From Rhodopseudomonas julia (GTDB lineage: Bacteria > Pseudomonadota > Alphaproteobacteria > Rhizobiales > Afifellaceae): DNA of 64,000 bases. The notes beneath the pieces are model-generated. The model was not told where the DNA came from. It ran no database searches and was given only the letters and a program-made list of their open reading frames with translations. This document shows, piece by piece, positions 18,586 through 27,080 of this stretch; positions within the stretch are counted from its first letter, which is position 1; every line of letters starts with the position of its first letter. A program made the position numbers and the translations under genes. The stretch covers positions 1,674,001 through 1,738,000 of the forward strand of contig NZ_JAUSUK010000001.1 of NCBI RefSeq assembly GCF_030813515.1, written 5' to 3'.

Positions 18586-20616
18586 ATGTTTTCCATCCGC
18601 AGTGTTCTGGCGCTGTCGCTTGCGGGCCTGCAATTCGTTGCGGTCGTCGCCGTCCTCTTCCTTTCCTACGTCACCTCCGAGACAGTGCTGCTGCAGCATG
18701 CGCGCGATCTCATGGGCGATGTCGCACGCAGCACCATCAACCATACGGTCGCCTTTCTCGCGCCTGCCGAGGCGGCGGCCGACCTGTCGCAGCGCCTGGC
18801 GCGCCAGGAGGTGGTCAGCAGCGAAAACGAAGGCGCCATGGAGCGCTATTTTTTCGAACAGCTGCGATCGCACAGCCAGTTCGCCGGCATCTTCTACGGC
18901 AACACCAACGGCGATTTCGTCTATGTGAACCGCGACGCCAGCGTGGTGGGCGCGCCCTTCCGTATCAAGACCATCGCCAACCGGCCGCAGCGCCGCGACG
19001 TGGAGCTCTATTGGCGCGACGGCGATTATACCGTCGCCGCCCATCGCAGCGATCCGGGCGACGGATACGACCCGCGCACGCGCCCCTGGTATGGCCGGGC
19101 GGTGAAAGCCGGCGGCGTCACCTGGACCGATCCCTATATATTCTTTTCCTCGCAGGAGCCCGGCATCACGGTCGCGACGCCGGTGACGGGCACGGGCGGC
19201 GAACTGCGGGGCGTCGTCGGTATCGATATCGAGATTTCGGCCCTGTCGACCTTTCTCGCCGATCTTCAGATCGGCCAGCATGGCAGCGCCTTCATTCTCA
19301 GCGACAGCGGCGACGTGATCGCCCATCCTGAGCCTGCGAAGATCAAGACGCGCGGCACGGCGGGCGACATTTTGCGCTTCACCCGCATCGACGAGCTCGA
19401 CGATCCGCTGGCGAAGGCGGCGGCCGCCTCGTTCAAGACGCCGGTGACGGGGAGGGACGCGCCGACGGAGCGCGCGGCGAGCTTCGCCTTCGGCGGCGAG
19501 ACCTATCACGCCGTCGCATCGTCTCTGCCCGGCACGCGCTGGCCCTGGACGGTGATCACCTATGTGCCGGAAAACGACTTCCTCGGCGCCATCAAGGACA
19601 ATCGCCGCAATGGCGTTCTGCTGGCGGCGCTTGTTGCCGCGGTGACGGCGATGATCGGTCTTTTCATCGCCCGCTCCATCACGCGGCCCGTCGGGGCGCT
19701 GGCGCGGCAGGCGGACCTGATCAGTGGCGGTGACATTTCGCCGATGCCGCCGTTGCGCACGCATTATCGCGAGCTGCAGCGAACCGGTTTCGCCTTCGGC
19801 CGCATGACGGAATGGCTGAACCGACGCAATGCGGAAAACCAGACGCTGACCGACGAGCTGCGCGCGGCCTCTCGCGAGCTCGAGGCGCGGGTCGAGGACC
19901 GCACGCGGGAGCTCAATCATGCCAATGCGCAGCTGCGCGAGGAGGCGGAGCTCCGAGCTCAGCAGGCGGAGAAGCTCGAACGTGCAAACCAGCAGGCAGA
20001 GCTTTTGACGCGCGAACTCAACCACCGGGTCAAGAATGTCTTCGCCGTCGTCTCCGCCGTCCTGTCGCTCGGCGCGCGGTCGGCGCAATCGGTGGAGGAT
20101 CTTGCCAGCACCACACGCCGGCGCATCGACGCGCTGTCGAAGGCGCATTCGGCAACGCAGGGACATCCGGGGCGCATGGGCAATGTCGCCGATCTCACGC
20201 GCCTCGCCGAACTCGTCCTGGCGCCTTATGCGGGCGAAGGCGAGGCGAGGATCGAGGTCTCCGGGGTGCGCGTGCGGATGGGCGGCGAAGTCGCCACCGC
20301 CCTCGGTCTGATCCTGCATGAACTCGCCACCAATGCCGCCAAATACGGCGCGCTCAGCGCAGAGACCGGGCGGGTCGCATTGAGCTGGAGCCTCGAAGAG
20401 GAGGGCGAGAGGCTGCTTCATCTCATCTGGCAGGAAACCGGCGGACCGGTGCCGCAGAAGCCGGCAGATGACAAGCGCGGCTTCGGCACCAAGATGGTGG
20501 AACAGATCATCGCCCAGTATCATGCGACCTATCACATCGACTGGCGCGCGGAGGGTGTGGTGGTGACGCTCAGCATGGTCTTGCCGGCCGAAGAGGAGGC
20601 GGATGACGTTGCGTGA
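18586..20616 (+). CDS. membrane sensor histidine kinase, HWE type, with dCache domain
   Basis: A 676-residue sensor. The N-terminal membrane helix (about 6-27) is followed by a large periplasmic dCache-like region (about 30-340; YVNRDASVVGAPF, DPRTRPWYGRAVKAGGVTWTDPYI, GVVGIDIEIS). A second helix (LLAALVAAVTAMIGLFIA), HAMP linker with SITRPVGALARQADLISGGD, and a coiled coil rich in Glu/Arg/Leu come next. The dimerization domain carries RELNHRVKNVFAVV with the phospho-accepting His, and the ATPase has ILHELATNAAKYGALS and the WxE triplet (WQE) that defines HWE kinases. No response regulator adjoins it. The ATG at 18586 has AAGGGGAG upstream. Confidence 0.92.
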   Translation: MFSIRSVLALSLAGLQFVAVVAVLFLSYVTSETVLLQHARDLMGDVARSTINHTVAFLAPAEAAADLSQRLARQEVVSSENEGAMERYFFEQLRSHSQFAGIFYGNTNGDFVYVNRDASVVGAPFRIKTIANRPQRRDVELYWRDGDYTVAAHRSDPGDGYDPRTRPWYGRAVKAGGVTWTDPYIFFSSQEPGITVATPVTGTGGELRGVVGIDIEISALSTFLADLQIGQHGSAFILSDSGDVIAHPEPAKIKTRGTAGDILRFTRIDELDDPLAKAAAASFKTPVTGRDAPTERAASFAFGGETYHAVASSLPGTRWPWTVITYVPENDFLGAIKDNRRNGVLLAALVAAVTAMIGLFIARSITRPVGALARQADLISGGDISPMPPLRTHYRELQRTGFAFGRMTEWLNRRNAENQTLTDELRAASRELEARVEDRTRELNHANAQLREEAELRAQQAEKLERANQQAELLTRELNHRVKNVFAVVSAVLSLGARSAQSVEDLASTTRRRIDALSKAHSATQGHPGRMGNVADLTRLAELVLAPYAGEGEARIEVSGVRVRMGGEVATALGLILHELATNAAKYGALSAETGRVALSWSLEEEGERLLHLIWQETGGPVPQKPADDKRGFGTKMVEQIIAQYHATYHIDWRAEGVVVTLSMVLPAEEEADDVA

Positions 20617-20683
20617 GCCGGCATGGCTTGCGCCGCGGCCGGTGAGCGGCTAGCTGACAGACCTCATCACGACGGATCTTCAA

Positions 20684-21808
20684 ATGACGCACAAGCTCCT
20701 GCTTCTCGCCGGTGACGGCATCGGCCCGGAAATCATGGCCGAGGTGAAGGCTCTCATCGATTGGATGAACGCCGAAGGCATCGGCTCTTTCGAATGCGAG
20801 GAAGGCCTGGTGGGCGGTGCAGCCTACGATGCCGACGGTGTCGCGGTCAGCGACGCCACGATGGACAAGGCGCTCGCCAGCGACGCGGTTCTCTTCGGCG
20901 CGGTCGGCGGGCCGAAATGGGACGGGGTTCCCTATGAGGTGCGGCCGGAAGCGGGACTTCTGCGTCTGCGCAAGGATCTCGGCCTCTTCGCCAATCTGCG
21001 GCCGGCGATCTGCTATCCGGCGCTCGCCGATGCTTCCTCGCTGAAGCGCGACGTGGTGGAAGGCCTCGACGTTCTCATCGTGCGCGAGCTCACCGGCGGC
21101 GTCTATTTCGGCGAGCCGAAGGAGATCAAGGATCTCGGCAACGGCCAGAAGCGGGCGATCGATACGCAGATCTACGACACCTACGAGATCGAGCGCATCG
21201 TGCGCGTCGCCTGCGATCTCGCCCGGACACGACAGAAGCGCGTCACCTCGATGGAAAAGCGCAATGTCATGAAGTCCGGTCTGTTGTGGAACGAGGTCGC
21301 GACCCGGATCGCCGGCGAATATCCGGATATCACCTTGGATCATGTGCTCGCCGATGCCGGTGGCATGCAGCTCGTGCGCTGGCCGAAGCAGTTCGATGTG
21401 ATCGTCACCGACAACCTCTTCGGCGACATGCTGTCGGATGTCGCGGCCATGCTGACCGGCTCGCTCGGGATGTTGCCGTCGGCTTCGCTCGGCGCGCCCG
21501 ACAAGGAAACCGGACGCCGCAAGGCCATGTACGAGCCGGTGCACGGCTCCGCCCCGGACATCGCCGGCACCGAGGTCGCCAATCCGATCGCGATGTTCGC
21601 ATCCTTCGGCATGGCGCTCAGATATTCCTTCGGCATGATCAGCGAGGCCGACAAGCTCGATCAGGCGATCGCCGATGTCCTCGATGAAGGGCTGAGGACG
21701 CGGGATATCCTGCCGCGCGGCGGCGGCAACGGTCTCACCGAGGTCGGCACCAAGGGCATGGGTCAGGCGATCCGCGAGCGGTTCTTGAAGCTGATGCACG
21801 GCGCCTGA
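20684..21808 (+). CDS. leuB: 3-isopropylmalate dehydrogenase
   Basis: NAD-dependent oxidative decarboxylation of 3-isopropylmalate, the third leucine step. [21 protein letters not shown] at the start and [32 protein letters not shown] and [27 protein letters not shown] are family hallmarks. At 374 residues it is full length. It lies alone downstream of the HWE kinase and 3.7 kb from leuD, a dispersed leucine arrangement common in Hyphomicrobiales. Confidence 0.98.
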   Translation: MTHKLLLLAGDGIGPEIMAEVKALIDWMNAEGIGSFECEEGLVGGAAYDADGVAVSDATMDKALASDAVLFGAVGGPKWDGVPYEVRPEAGLLRLRKDLGLFANLRPAICYPALADASSLKRDVVEGLDVLIVRELTGGVYFGEPKEIKDLGNGQKRAIDTQIYDTYEIERIVRVACDLARTRQKRVTSMEKRNVMKSGLLWNEVATRIAGEYPDITLDHVLADAGGMQLVRWPKQFDVIVTDNLFGDMLSDVAAMLTGSLGMLPSASLGAPDKETGRRKAMYEPVHGSAPDIAGTEVANPIAMFASFGMALRYSFGMISEADKLDQAIADVLDEGLRTRDILPRGGGNGLTEVGTKGMGQAIRERFLKLMHGA

Positions 21809-21847
21809 ACGAAGGACCTTCGTCAGAGATCTTTTCTGGTTACCCCT

Positions 21848-21896
21848 CAGTTAACTGCAATCGGACGGGGAATTTGCATCGGCGTTTCCCGTCCGA
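21848..21896. promoter_or_regulatory. palindrome plus long inverted repeat downstream of leuB
   Basis: The perfect palindrome CAGTTAACTG (21848-21857) is followed by a 12-bp inverted repeat, TCGGACGGGGAA (21861-21872) against TTTCCCGTCCGA (21885-21896), with one G-T pair and a 12-nt loop. No T-run follows. It could end the leuB message or act as operator for the acetyltransferase gene at 21984. Confidence 0.5.
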
Positions 21897-21983
21897 CACT
21901 GTAAGTCTGGCCAAGCTGGGGGATAAGATGTCGATCGGTCAGAGAATTCGGCGCAAAGATGATTGTCCGCGAGGTCGTGCGGC

Positions 21984-23231
21984 ATGAGCAGCGTCGACTT
22001 GTCTTCCCGCGGGTCGACCGCGGAGCTGGCCGTGCCGGACACATTGAAGATGTTTACTGCGGAAAGTGCCTCTTCAGCCGTCGAGGTGATCGGCGACGTC
22101 CGTCAGGCGGTGACGGAGGAATTCCGGCGCGATTGGCGGAAGCTGGCCGCCGAGGCCGGCACGCCCAACGCCTTCTCCGAGCCTTTTGTGGTCGAAGCGG
22201 CGCTTCAGCGCCTCGTCCGACCAGGCAAGGTCAAGCTCGTCGCGTTTGCCGATGACGATGGGTTGATCGGTCTTCTGCCCCTGACCGTTTCGCCGCCGAT
22301 TCCGGGCATCGGCCGTGTGGCCAATCGATTTATGCACATTCACGATTTCGACGGCACGCCGCTGGTGCGCCGCGGCAGCGAGGCTCTGTTTCGCGCGAAA
22401 CTCGGTGCGTGGCTGAGAAACGAAAGCATCGCATTCCTGCGTTTCCGCGACGTCGAAGAGGCAAGTCCCGTCATCGACGGGCTTCTCAACGGAGAGGATG
22501 AGACCCTCAGGGCCGCCGTCGTCGCCCGGCTGGCGCGCTCCTCTTGCCGTCTCGGATCCGGGCCCTGCGGGCTGGAGGCTCTGCAATCGGGCAAGAAGCG
22601 GCGCAGCCTGCAGCGGCGCAAACGCCGGCTCGAGGAACTCGGAAAGCTCTCCTTCGTCGATCTGAGCGCGCAGCCGCCTTCGGCCTGGGCGGAGGATTTC
22701 CTGACGCTCGAGGCGTCCGGCTGGAAGGGCCAGATGGGAACGGCGATCGGCTGCCGGCCGCAAGAGCGGGCCTTCTTCGAAGAGATGGTGGAGCGAGGAA
22801 GCGCCAACGGAAATCTGATCGTCCATGCCTTGGAGCTCGACGGGCGGCGCATTTCGATCGCGCTTTATCTGCGGGCCGGGGAGGTCGCCTGGGGCTTCAA
22901 GAAAGCTTATGCCGGCGATCTCGCGCAGTGTTCTCCCGGTTTCGTCCTGGAGGCCGAGAGCGTCGCTGCCCTTAAGACACAGGGCGATATTGCCTTTGTC
23001 GACACGTGCAGCATCGATGCCTCGACGCTTGTTCCGGGTCTGTGGCCGCAAGAGCGGGGGATGGCCGACATCGTCGTCGCCGTCGGCCCCGCGCGCAAAT
23101 GGCTCATGAGTGCGGTGTGGCTGGAGAAGGTTTATCGGGCAAGGCGGCGCGATCTGCGCAGCCTCTATGTGCGGCTGAAGCGCCTGCCCGCGCAGGCGCG
23201 CCGGGACCGGCCGGCTGCGACACACAATTGA
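21984..23231 (+). CDS. BioF2/CelD-type GNAT acetyltransferase
   Basis: A 415-residue cytoplasmic protein of the two-lobed GNAT type (Acetyltransf_6, the CelD/BcsL-like group). Visible marks are NAFSEPFVVEAALQRLVRPGKVKLVAFADDDGLIGLLPL early, then KKRRSLQRRKRRLEELGKLSF and LEASGWKGQMGTAI, and the second-lobe strand RRISIALYLRAGEVAWGFKKAYAGDLAQCSPGFVLEAE. Such proteins occur in exopolysaccharide and lipid-linked contexts, but no neighbour shows that here. The ATG at 21984 is preferred to an upstream TTG. The stop overlaps a predicted asd promoter. Confidence 0.82.
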   Translation: MSSVDLSSRGSTAELAVPDTLKMFTAESASSAVEVIGDVRQAVTEEFRRDWRKLAAEAGTPNAFSEPFVVEAALQRLVRPGKVKLVAFADDDGLIGLLPLTVSPPIPGIGRVANRFMHIHDFDGTPLVRRGSEALFRAKLGAWLRNESIAFLRFRDVEEASPVIDGLLNGEDETLRAAVVARLARSSCRLGSGPCGLEALQSGKKRRSLQRRKRRLEELGKLSFVDLSAQPPSAWAEDFLTLEASGWKGQMGTAIGCRPQERAFFEEMVERGSANGNLIVHALELDGRRISIALYLRAGEVAWGFKKAYAGDLAQCSPGFVLEAESVAALKTQGDIAFVDTCSIDASTLVPGLWPQERGMADIVVAVGPARKWLMSAVWLEKVYRARRRDLRSLYVRLKRLPAQARRDRPAATHN

Positions 23232-23255
23232 CATTGTGCGCACCTGCGATAAAAC
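23228..23255 (+). promoter_or_regulatory. predicted promoter of asd
   Basis: A consensus TTGACA at 23228-23233 overlaps the previous gene's stop, with TAAAAC at 23250-23255, 16 bp apart. It implies a leader of about 110 nt for asd that contains the structure described at 23315-23364. Confidence 0.45.
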
Positions 23256-23314
23256 CGCCGCCACCATGATGAGCACAGCCAAGACGAAGACGACCGGCTA
23301 ATCGCTCCGCCCCG

Positions 23315-23364
23315 ATCTCTCCCCGGGGCGGGGGAGAGATGCTTTGTTTTCGGGGAGAGAGGAG
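23315..23364 (+). promoter_or_regulatory. candidate two-state leader hairpin in front of asd
   Basis: ATCTCTCCCC (23315-23324) can pair perfectly with GGGGAGAGAT (23331-23340) or, over nine bases, with a second copy GGGGAGAGA (23352-23360) that forms part of the asd ribosome-binding region (GGGGAGAGAGGAG). Only one pairing can exist at a time: the second hides the SD. GCTTTGTTTT after the first hairpin also makes it terminator-like. The complementarity is seen; a regulatory switch is inference. Confidence 0.45.
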
Positions 23365-23370
23365 CTAAAC

Positions 23371-24402
23371 ATGGGTTACAGGATCGCTGTCGTAGGTGCG
23401 ACCGGCAATGTCGGGCGGGAAATGCTCGACATTCTCGATGAACGCGGTTTCCCCGCCGACGAAGTCGTGGCACTCGCCTCCCGGCGCAGCCAGGGGACGG
23501 AAGTTTCCTTTGGCGACAAGACGCTGAAGGTACAGGCCCTCGAACATTTCGATTTCGCCAATGCCGATATCGCGCTGATGTCGGCGGGCGGCTCGGTATC
23601 CCTGGAATGGGCGCCGAAGATCGCGGCCAAGGGATGCGTCGTCATCGACAATTCTTCCGCCTGGCGCACCGATCCGGACGTGCCGCTGATCGTGCCGGAA
23701 GTGAATGCCGATGCGGTTGCGGGCTTCGCCAAAAAGAACATCATCGCCAATCCGAACTGTTCCACCATCCAGCTCGTCGTGGCGCTGAAGCCCCTGCATG
23801 AGCGCGCCAAGATCAAGCGCGTCGTCGTCGCGACCTATCAATCTGTTTCCGGCGCCGGCAAGGACGCCATGGACGAGCTCTTCAACCAGACGCGCGCGGT
23901 CTTCGTCGCCGATCCGATCGAGACGAAGAAGTTCCCCAAGCGCATCGCCTTCAACTGCATTCCCCATATCGACGTCTTCATGGAAGACGGCACGACCAAG
24001 GAGGAATGGAAGATGGTGGCAGAGACGAAGAAGATCCTCGATCCGAAGATCAAGCTTTCGGCCACCTGCGTGCGCGTGCCGGTCTTCGTCAGCCATTCCG
24101 AAGCCGTCAATATCGAGTTCGAGGAAGAGTTGTCCGCCGAAGAGGCGCGCAACATCCTGCGCGAAGCGCCGGGTTGCCTCGTCATCGACAAGCATGAGCC
24201 GGGCGGCTACATGACGCCTTATGAGTGTGCCGGCGAGGATGCGACCTACATCTCCCGCATCCGCGAGGATCCGACGGTCGATTCCGGCCTTTCCATGTGG
24301 GTCGTGGCCGACAATCTTCGCAAGGGTGCGGCTCTCAACACCGTGCAGATCGCCGAGCTTCTGGTAAACCGCAAGCTCCTGGAGAACCGCAAGGCCGCCT
24401 GA
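23371..24402 (+). CDS. asd: aspartate-semialdehyde dehydrogenase
   Basis: Reduces aspartyl phosphate to the semialdehyde, the branch point to lysine, methionine and threonine. The NADP fold opens MGYRIAVVGATGNVGREML; IIANPNCSTIQ carries the catalytic Cys at about residue 130; TYQSVSGAGKDAMDEL and VSHSEAVNIEFE follow. The length of 343 residues is normal. The ATG at 23371 has GGAG 8 bases upstream. The TGA overlaps the ATG of the pyrrolidone-peptidase gene by one base. lysA and metX, which use its product line, are elsewhere in the window. Confidence 0.97.
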   Translation: MGYRIAVVGATGNVGREMLDILDERGFPADEVVALASRRSQGTEVSFGDKTLKVQALEHFDFANADIALMSAGGSVSLEWAPKIAAKGCVVIDNSSAWRTDPDVPLIVPEVNADAVAGFAKKNIIANPNCSTIQLVVALKPLHERAKIKRVVVATYQSVSGAGKDAMDELFNQTRAVFVADPIETKKFPKRIAFNCIPHIDVFMEDGTTKEEWKMVAETKKILDPKIKLSATCVRVPVFVSHSEAVNIEFEEELSAEEARNILREAPGCLVIDKHEPGGYMTPYECAGEDATYISRIREDPTVDSGLSMWVVADNLRKGAALNTVQIAELLVNRKLLENRKAA

Positions 24403-25133
24403 TGGCGGGCTTCACGGGGAGAGGGGAGGCCGGCGGCGCCAAAGCGGGCCGGCCGCGTCTCCTGGTGACGGGCTTCGGCCCGTTTCCGGGCGTTGAGGCC
24501 AATCCGAGCGCCTGGCTCGTGGAGCGGCTGGCCGACGAGGCGGACGGGCCTGGCCTCGACGCCGATTTGCGCACCGCCGTTCTGGCGACCGACTGGCAGG
24601 AGGGGCCGCGCGCGCTCGACCTCCTCTGGCAGGCGCATCACCCGGATGTCGTCGTGCATTTCGGTGTGGCGGCCGAGGCCCGCGGCTTTCGGCTCGAACG
24701 TATGGCACGCAATGCGAGGCTGGCGCGTCCCGATGTGCGGGGCGCCCTGCCGCAATCGGCGGAGCTGGACGAGGCTGGGCCTTCTTCCTGGCGCGGCTCG
24801 CTGCCGCTGCGGCGCATCCATGCGGCGCTGGCGAGCGCCGGAATTCCCGCGGATTTCTCCGACGATGCGGGCGATTATCTCTGCAACGCCATCTTCTATC
24901 GCTCCGGCCGATATGCGGCGGAGGCTGGCCGCCTCGTCATGGCGGGGTTCATCCATCTGCCGTTCTGCGATTCTGCACCGGCTTCCCCGGTTCGTGACGG
25001 CGTCGCAGACGATGGCGTGGCGGGGCCGACCTGCCTTGCCGACGAGATGATGCTGGCCGGCGCGCGGCTCGTTCTTGCGAGCGCCATCGCGGCGTGGCGG
25101 GAGCGCGCCGGCTCGAGCTTTGAGGGCGACTAG
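24402..25133 (+). CDS. pyroglutamyl-peptidase I (C15 cysteine peptidase)
   Basis: Removes N-terminal pyroglutamate from peptides, in the cytoplasm. The family signatures are all present: LLVTGFGPFPGVEANPSAWLVE at the start, RLERMARNARLARPDVRG containing the catalytic Glu, DDAGDYLCNAIFYRS with the nucleophile Cys, and MAGFIHLPF with the catalytic His. It is 243 residues long and starts within the asd stop (TGATG), so it is translationally coupled to asd. The first about 17 residues are a Gly/Arg-rich extension. It meets a convergent gene with a 4-base overlap. Confidence 0.9.
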   Translation: MAGFTGRGEAGGAKAGRPRLLVTGFGPFPGVEANPSAWLVERLADEADGPGLDADLRTAVLATDWQEGPRALDLLWQAHHPDVVVHFGVAAEARGFRLERMARNARLARPDVRGALPQSAELDEAGPSSWRGSLPLRRIHAALASAGIPADFSDDAGDYLCNAIFYRSGRYAAEAGRLVMAGFIHLPFCDSAPASPVRDGVADDGVAGPTCLADEMMLAGARLVLASAIAAWRERAGSSFEGD

Positions 25134-25471
25134 CGCCGCTGCCAGTTCTGCGTCTTGCAGAAGATGCCGAGCGCGCAGCCCTTGAGTTTCAGGCTGTTCG
25201 CGGAGGTGAGGGTGGCGGAGCCGGAATAGGTCTTGTCGTCTTCCGGATTGACGACCGTTCCTTTGTACTTGCCGTCCGAGCCCTGCATGCGGCCGATCTC
25301 TTTGCCCTTGTTGGGGCCGCTCGTCACCTTCATGCAAAAGGCGTTGCCGCAGGAGCTGATGCGCACCGTGTTGCCGGTGGCGGCGACCCAATTGCCTTCC
25401 AGAGGATCGGCGACGGCGAAGGCCGGCCATGTGACAAGGGCCGCGATCAGCGCGATGGTTTTGGTCTTCAT
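25130..25471 (-). CDS. DUF2147 family secreted protein
   Basis: A 113-residue small protein with signal peptide (KTIALIAALVTWPAFAVA) and a mature lipocalin-like DUF2147 part: PLEGNWVAATGNTVRISSCGNAFCMKV, GKEIGRMQGSDGKYKGTVVNPEDDKTYSGSATL, LKLKGCALGIFCKTQNWQRR. Four cysteines in two pairs suggest disulfides in the periplasm. The ATG at 25471 has GGAGGAGAC upstream; a longer in-frame start lacks this. Function of the family is unknown. Confidence 0.88.
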   Translation of the reverse strand: MKTKTIALIAALVTWPAFAVADPLEGNWVAATGNTVRISSCGNAFCMKVTSGPNKGKEIGRMQGSDGKYKGTVVNPEDDKTYSGSATLTSANSLKLKGCALGIFCKTQNWQRR

Positions 25472-25586
25472 GAGGTCTCCTCCCAAGTTTTTTGCCACTA
25501 TGGGGAGGAGTTGAGACAAAGAAAACCGCGATTTTCGCGTGCCGCTGGGCTGCCGTTGCGGAACTCGTCGAGGTTATGAACAGGTT

Positions 25587-26465
25587 TCAGACCGGACTTA
25601 TTGGGCCTTTCGCTTCGGCGATGCGGCGCAACGCGATGCGACCGAGATTGGGCCGGAGCATCACTTCCTGCCCTTCGGCAAAGGCAAGTTCATCGCGGCC
25701 GAGCTGTGCGGTGACGGCGAAGAGGTCGGCCGTGCCGGCCGCCGCGAAGGCGAGCGCTTCTTCCGACGAGGCGCCCAGCATCTTGCGGCCGAGATAAAGC
25801 GCCGAAAACAGATCGCCCGCGCCCTTTGCCGGATTTTCGACAAGGGGGTGTTCGGCAAGGATCGTCTCGTTCGGTTTGACGAGCACGGCGGCCATGCGCC
25901 CGCGCATCAGGGCCGGAGCCGAGGTGACGATGACTTCGGCCGGACCGAGGCGGCGTGCGTCGCTGACGAGAGCCGTGGGATCGAGCGCGGGCGTCGTCCC
26001 CGTCAGCCAGCCGAATTCGAAGACGTTCGGGGTGGCGATGTCGGCGAGCGGCAGAAGATGGTCGCGGATCGCCTGGGCCACCGGCTCCGGCACATAGAGG
26101 CGGTTGGAATCGCCCATTACCGGATCGCAGAGATAAACGAGACCCGGAAAGCGATCTTTCAAGCCGGCGATGAAGATGGCCGTCTCGTGCACGTGTTCGG
26201 CGCGCCCGAAATAGCCGGTGGCGACGGCAAGCGGCGGGCGCTCGGAAAAGCGCGTGGCGACACCGGCGAGAAGTGCTGCGAAATCGGCGGCGCTCGCCAG
26301 GATCGGGCGGCCGAGGCCGAAGCCCGGATGATGCGGCAGAATAACGGTCGGAATATCGACCGTCTCCATACCGAGCCGCTCCAGCGTGAAACCCATGATG
26401 CGGTTGCCGACGGCGCCGGCGGCGACATGGCTGGAAATCAAAATAATCCGGCCGGAGGAAGCCAT
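25587..26465 (-). CDS. pdxY: pyridoxal kinase
   Basis: Phosphorylates pyridoxal to PLP in the salvage pathway. It is a 292-residue ribokinase-fold protein opening GRIILISSHVAAGAVGNRIMGFTLERLGMETVDIPTVILPHHPGFG; YLCDPVMGDSNRLYVPE and the anion-hole/catalytic motif PAKGAGDLFSALYLGR are typical of PdxY/PdxK. It is transcribed away from the DUF1127 gene's 3' region on the same strand and lies 115 bp upstream of the DUF2147 gene. Confidence 0.94.
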   Translation of the reverse strand: MASSGRIILISSHVAAGAVGNRIMGFTLERLGMETVDIPTVILPHHPGFGLGRPILASAADFAALLAGVATRFSERPPLAVATGYFGRAEHVHETAIFIAGLKDRFPGLVYLCDPVMGDSNRLYVPEPVAQAIRDHLLPLADIATPNVFEFGWLTGTTPALDPTALVSDARRLGPAEVIVTSAPALMRGRMAAVLVKPNETILAEHPLVENPAKGAGDLFSALYLGRKMLGASSEEALAFAAAGTADLFAVTAQLGRDELAFAEGQEVMLRPNLGRIALRRIAEAKGPISPV

Positions 26466-26530
26466 TGCATTCCTTCAAGATGAGGCTGGGAGAATCAGGG
26501 CCATCTGAGCCGAGGCGACCCATAAGAGCA

Positions 26531-26602
26531 AGGAGCCCGCCGCATTGCGACGGGCTCCTAGAGCTCAATCGGGGATTTTTTGGGTTGAGGCGAGCGCCTC
26601 AA
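26531..26602 (-). other. two stem-loops after the DUF1127 gene
   Basis: TTGAGGCG/CGCCTCAA (26585-26602, 2-nt loop) lies just after the stop of the minus-strand gene. A 9-bp AGGAGCCCG/CGGGCTCCT stem (26531-26559, 11-nt loop) follows. On the minus strand the second is followed by TGCTCTTATG, so termination is plausible but weak. Confidence 0.45.
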
Positions 26603-26603
26603 A

Positions 26604-26915
26604 TCAGCGCGTGCGAACACCGCGGCGACGCTGGCTTGCAATCCGATCGGCGCGACGGCGGACCAATTCCGCGTTCGGATCCGAAGTCAGCGGCATGGCA
26701 AGCGCGCTCTCGACCTCAAAACGCGTCAGGCCGATATCCTGCAGCATCTGGTCGTCGAGGGTGGCGAGCCGATAGGCGGCACGGCGTCCCTTAATGGCGC
26801 GGACGATGCGCAGAAGGGAACTTGCAACCGGCTGCAGGAAGGCGCCGGCGCGGGCGGCGAAATCGCCTGATCCGGCGGTTCGGACCGCAGGATTGTGAGA
26901 GAGATTGTCGAGCAT
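26604..26915 (-). CDS. DUF1127 small regulatory-type protein
   Basis: A 103-residue protein ending in the short Arg-rich DUF1127 (YjiS-like) domain: RAIKGRRAAYRLATLDDQMLQDIGLTRFEVESAL. This is the usual order W/R..L..LdDrmLrDiGltR.ei. Known alphaproteobacterial DUF1127 proteins modulate RNA stability and phosphate or stress responses, but this one has not been tied to any. The ATG at 26915 follows GGAGGCAGC. It is divergent from a LysR gene and shares with it a 165-bp region holding two related inverted repeats. Confidence 0.88.
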   Translation of the reverse strand: MLDNLSHNPAVRTAGSGDFAARAGAFLQPVASSLLRIVRAIKGRRAAYRLATLDDQMLQDIGLTRFEVESALAMPLTSDPNAELVRRRADRIASQRRRGVRTR

Positions 26916-26946
26916 TGCTGCCTCCAAACGAAAAATCGGGTCGCTC

Positions 26947-27068
26947 GAACCCGGTTCAGGGAATGGCGGCGGGACACCGTGTCGTACCGTCCATGGCCCT
27001 CATTTCGTCTTTCCCTATTGATCAATCAAACGAAAAGGTTTTACATCTTGGTTCAGTTTCATTGAACC
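26947..27068. promoter_or_regulatory. inverted-repeat operators between the DUF1127 and LysR genes
   Basis: GGTTCA-N7-TGAACC (27050-27068) contains a LysR-type T-N11-A and ends 12 bp before the LysR start. A second site with the same half, GAACC-C-GGTTC, lies at 26947-26957 near the DUF1127 promoter. A separate 10-base palindrome, ATTGATCAAT, sits at 27017-27026. Binding by the adjacent regulator is inference. Confidence 0.5.
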
Positions 27069-27080
27069 ACGAGGCGCGCC

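Noticed and set aside
18535-20535. 666-codon open frame antisense to the HWE kinase
   Set aside because: Product is a string of Arg/His/Asp/Gly without recognisable domains; long antisense frames are expected in GC-rich DNA, and the sense frame has clear conserved motifs.
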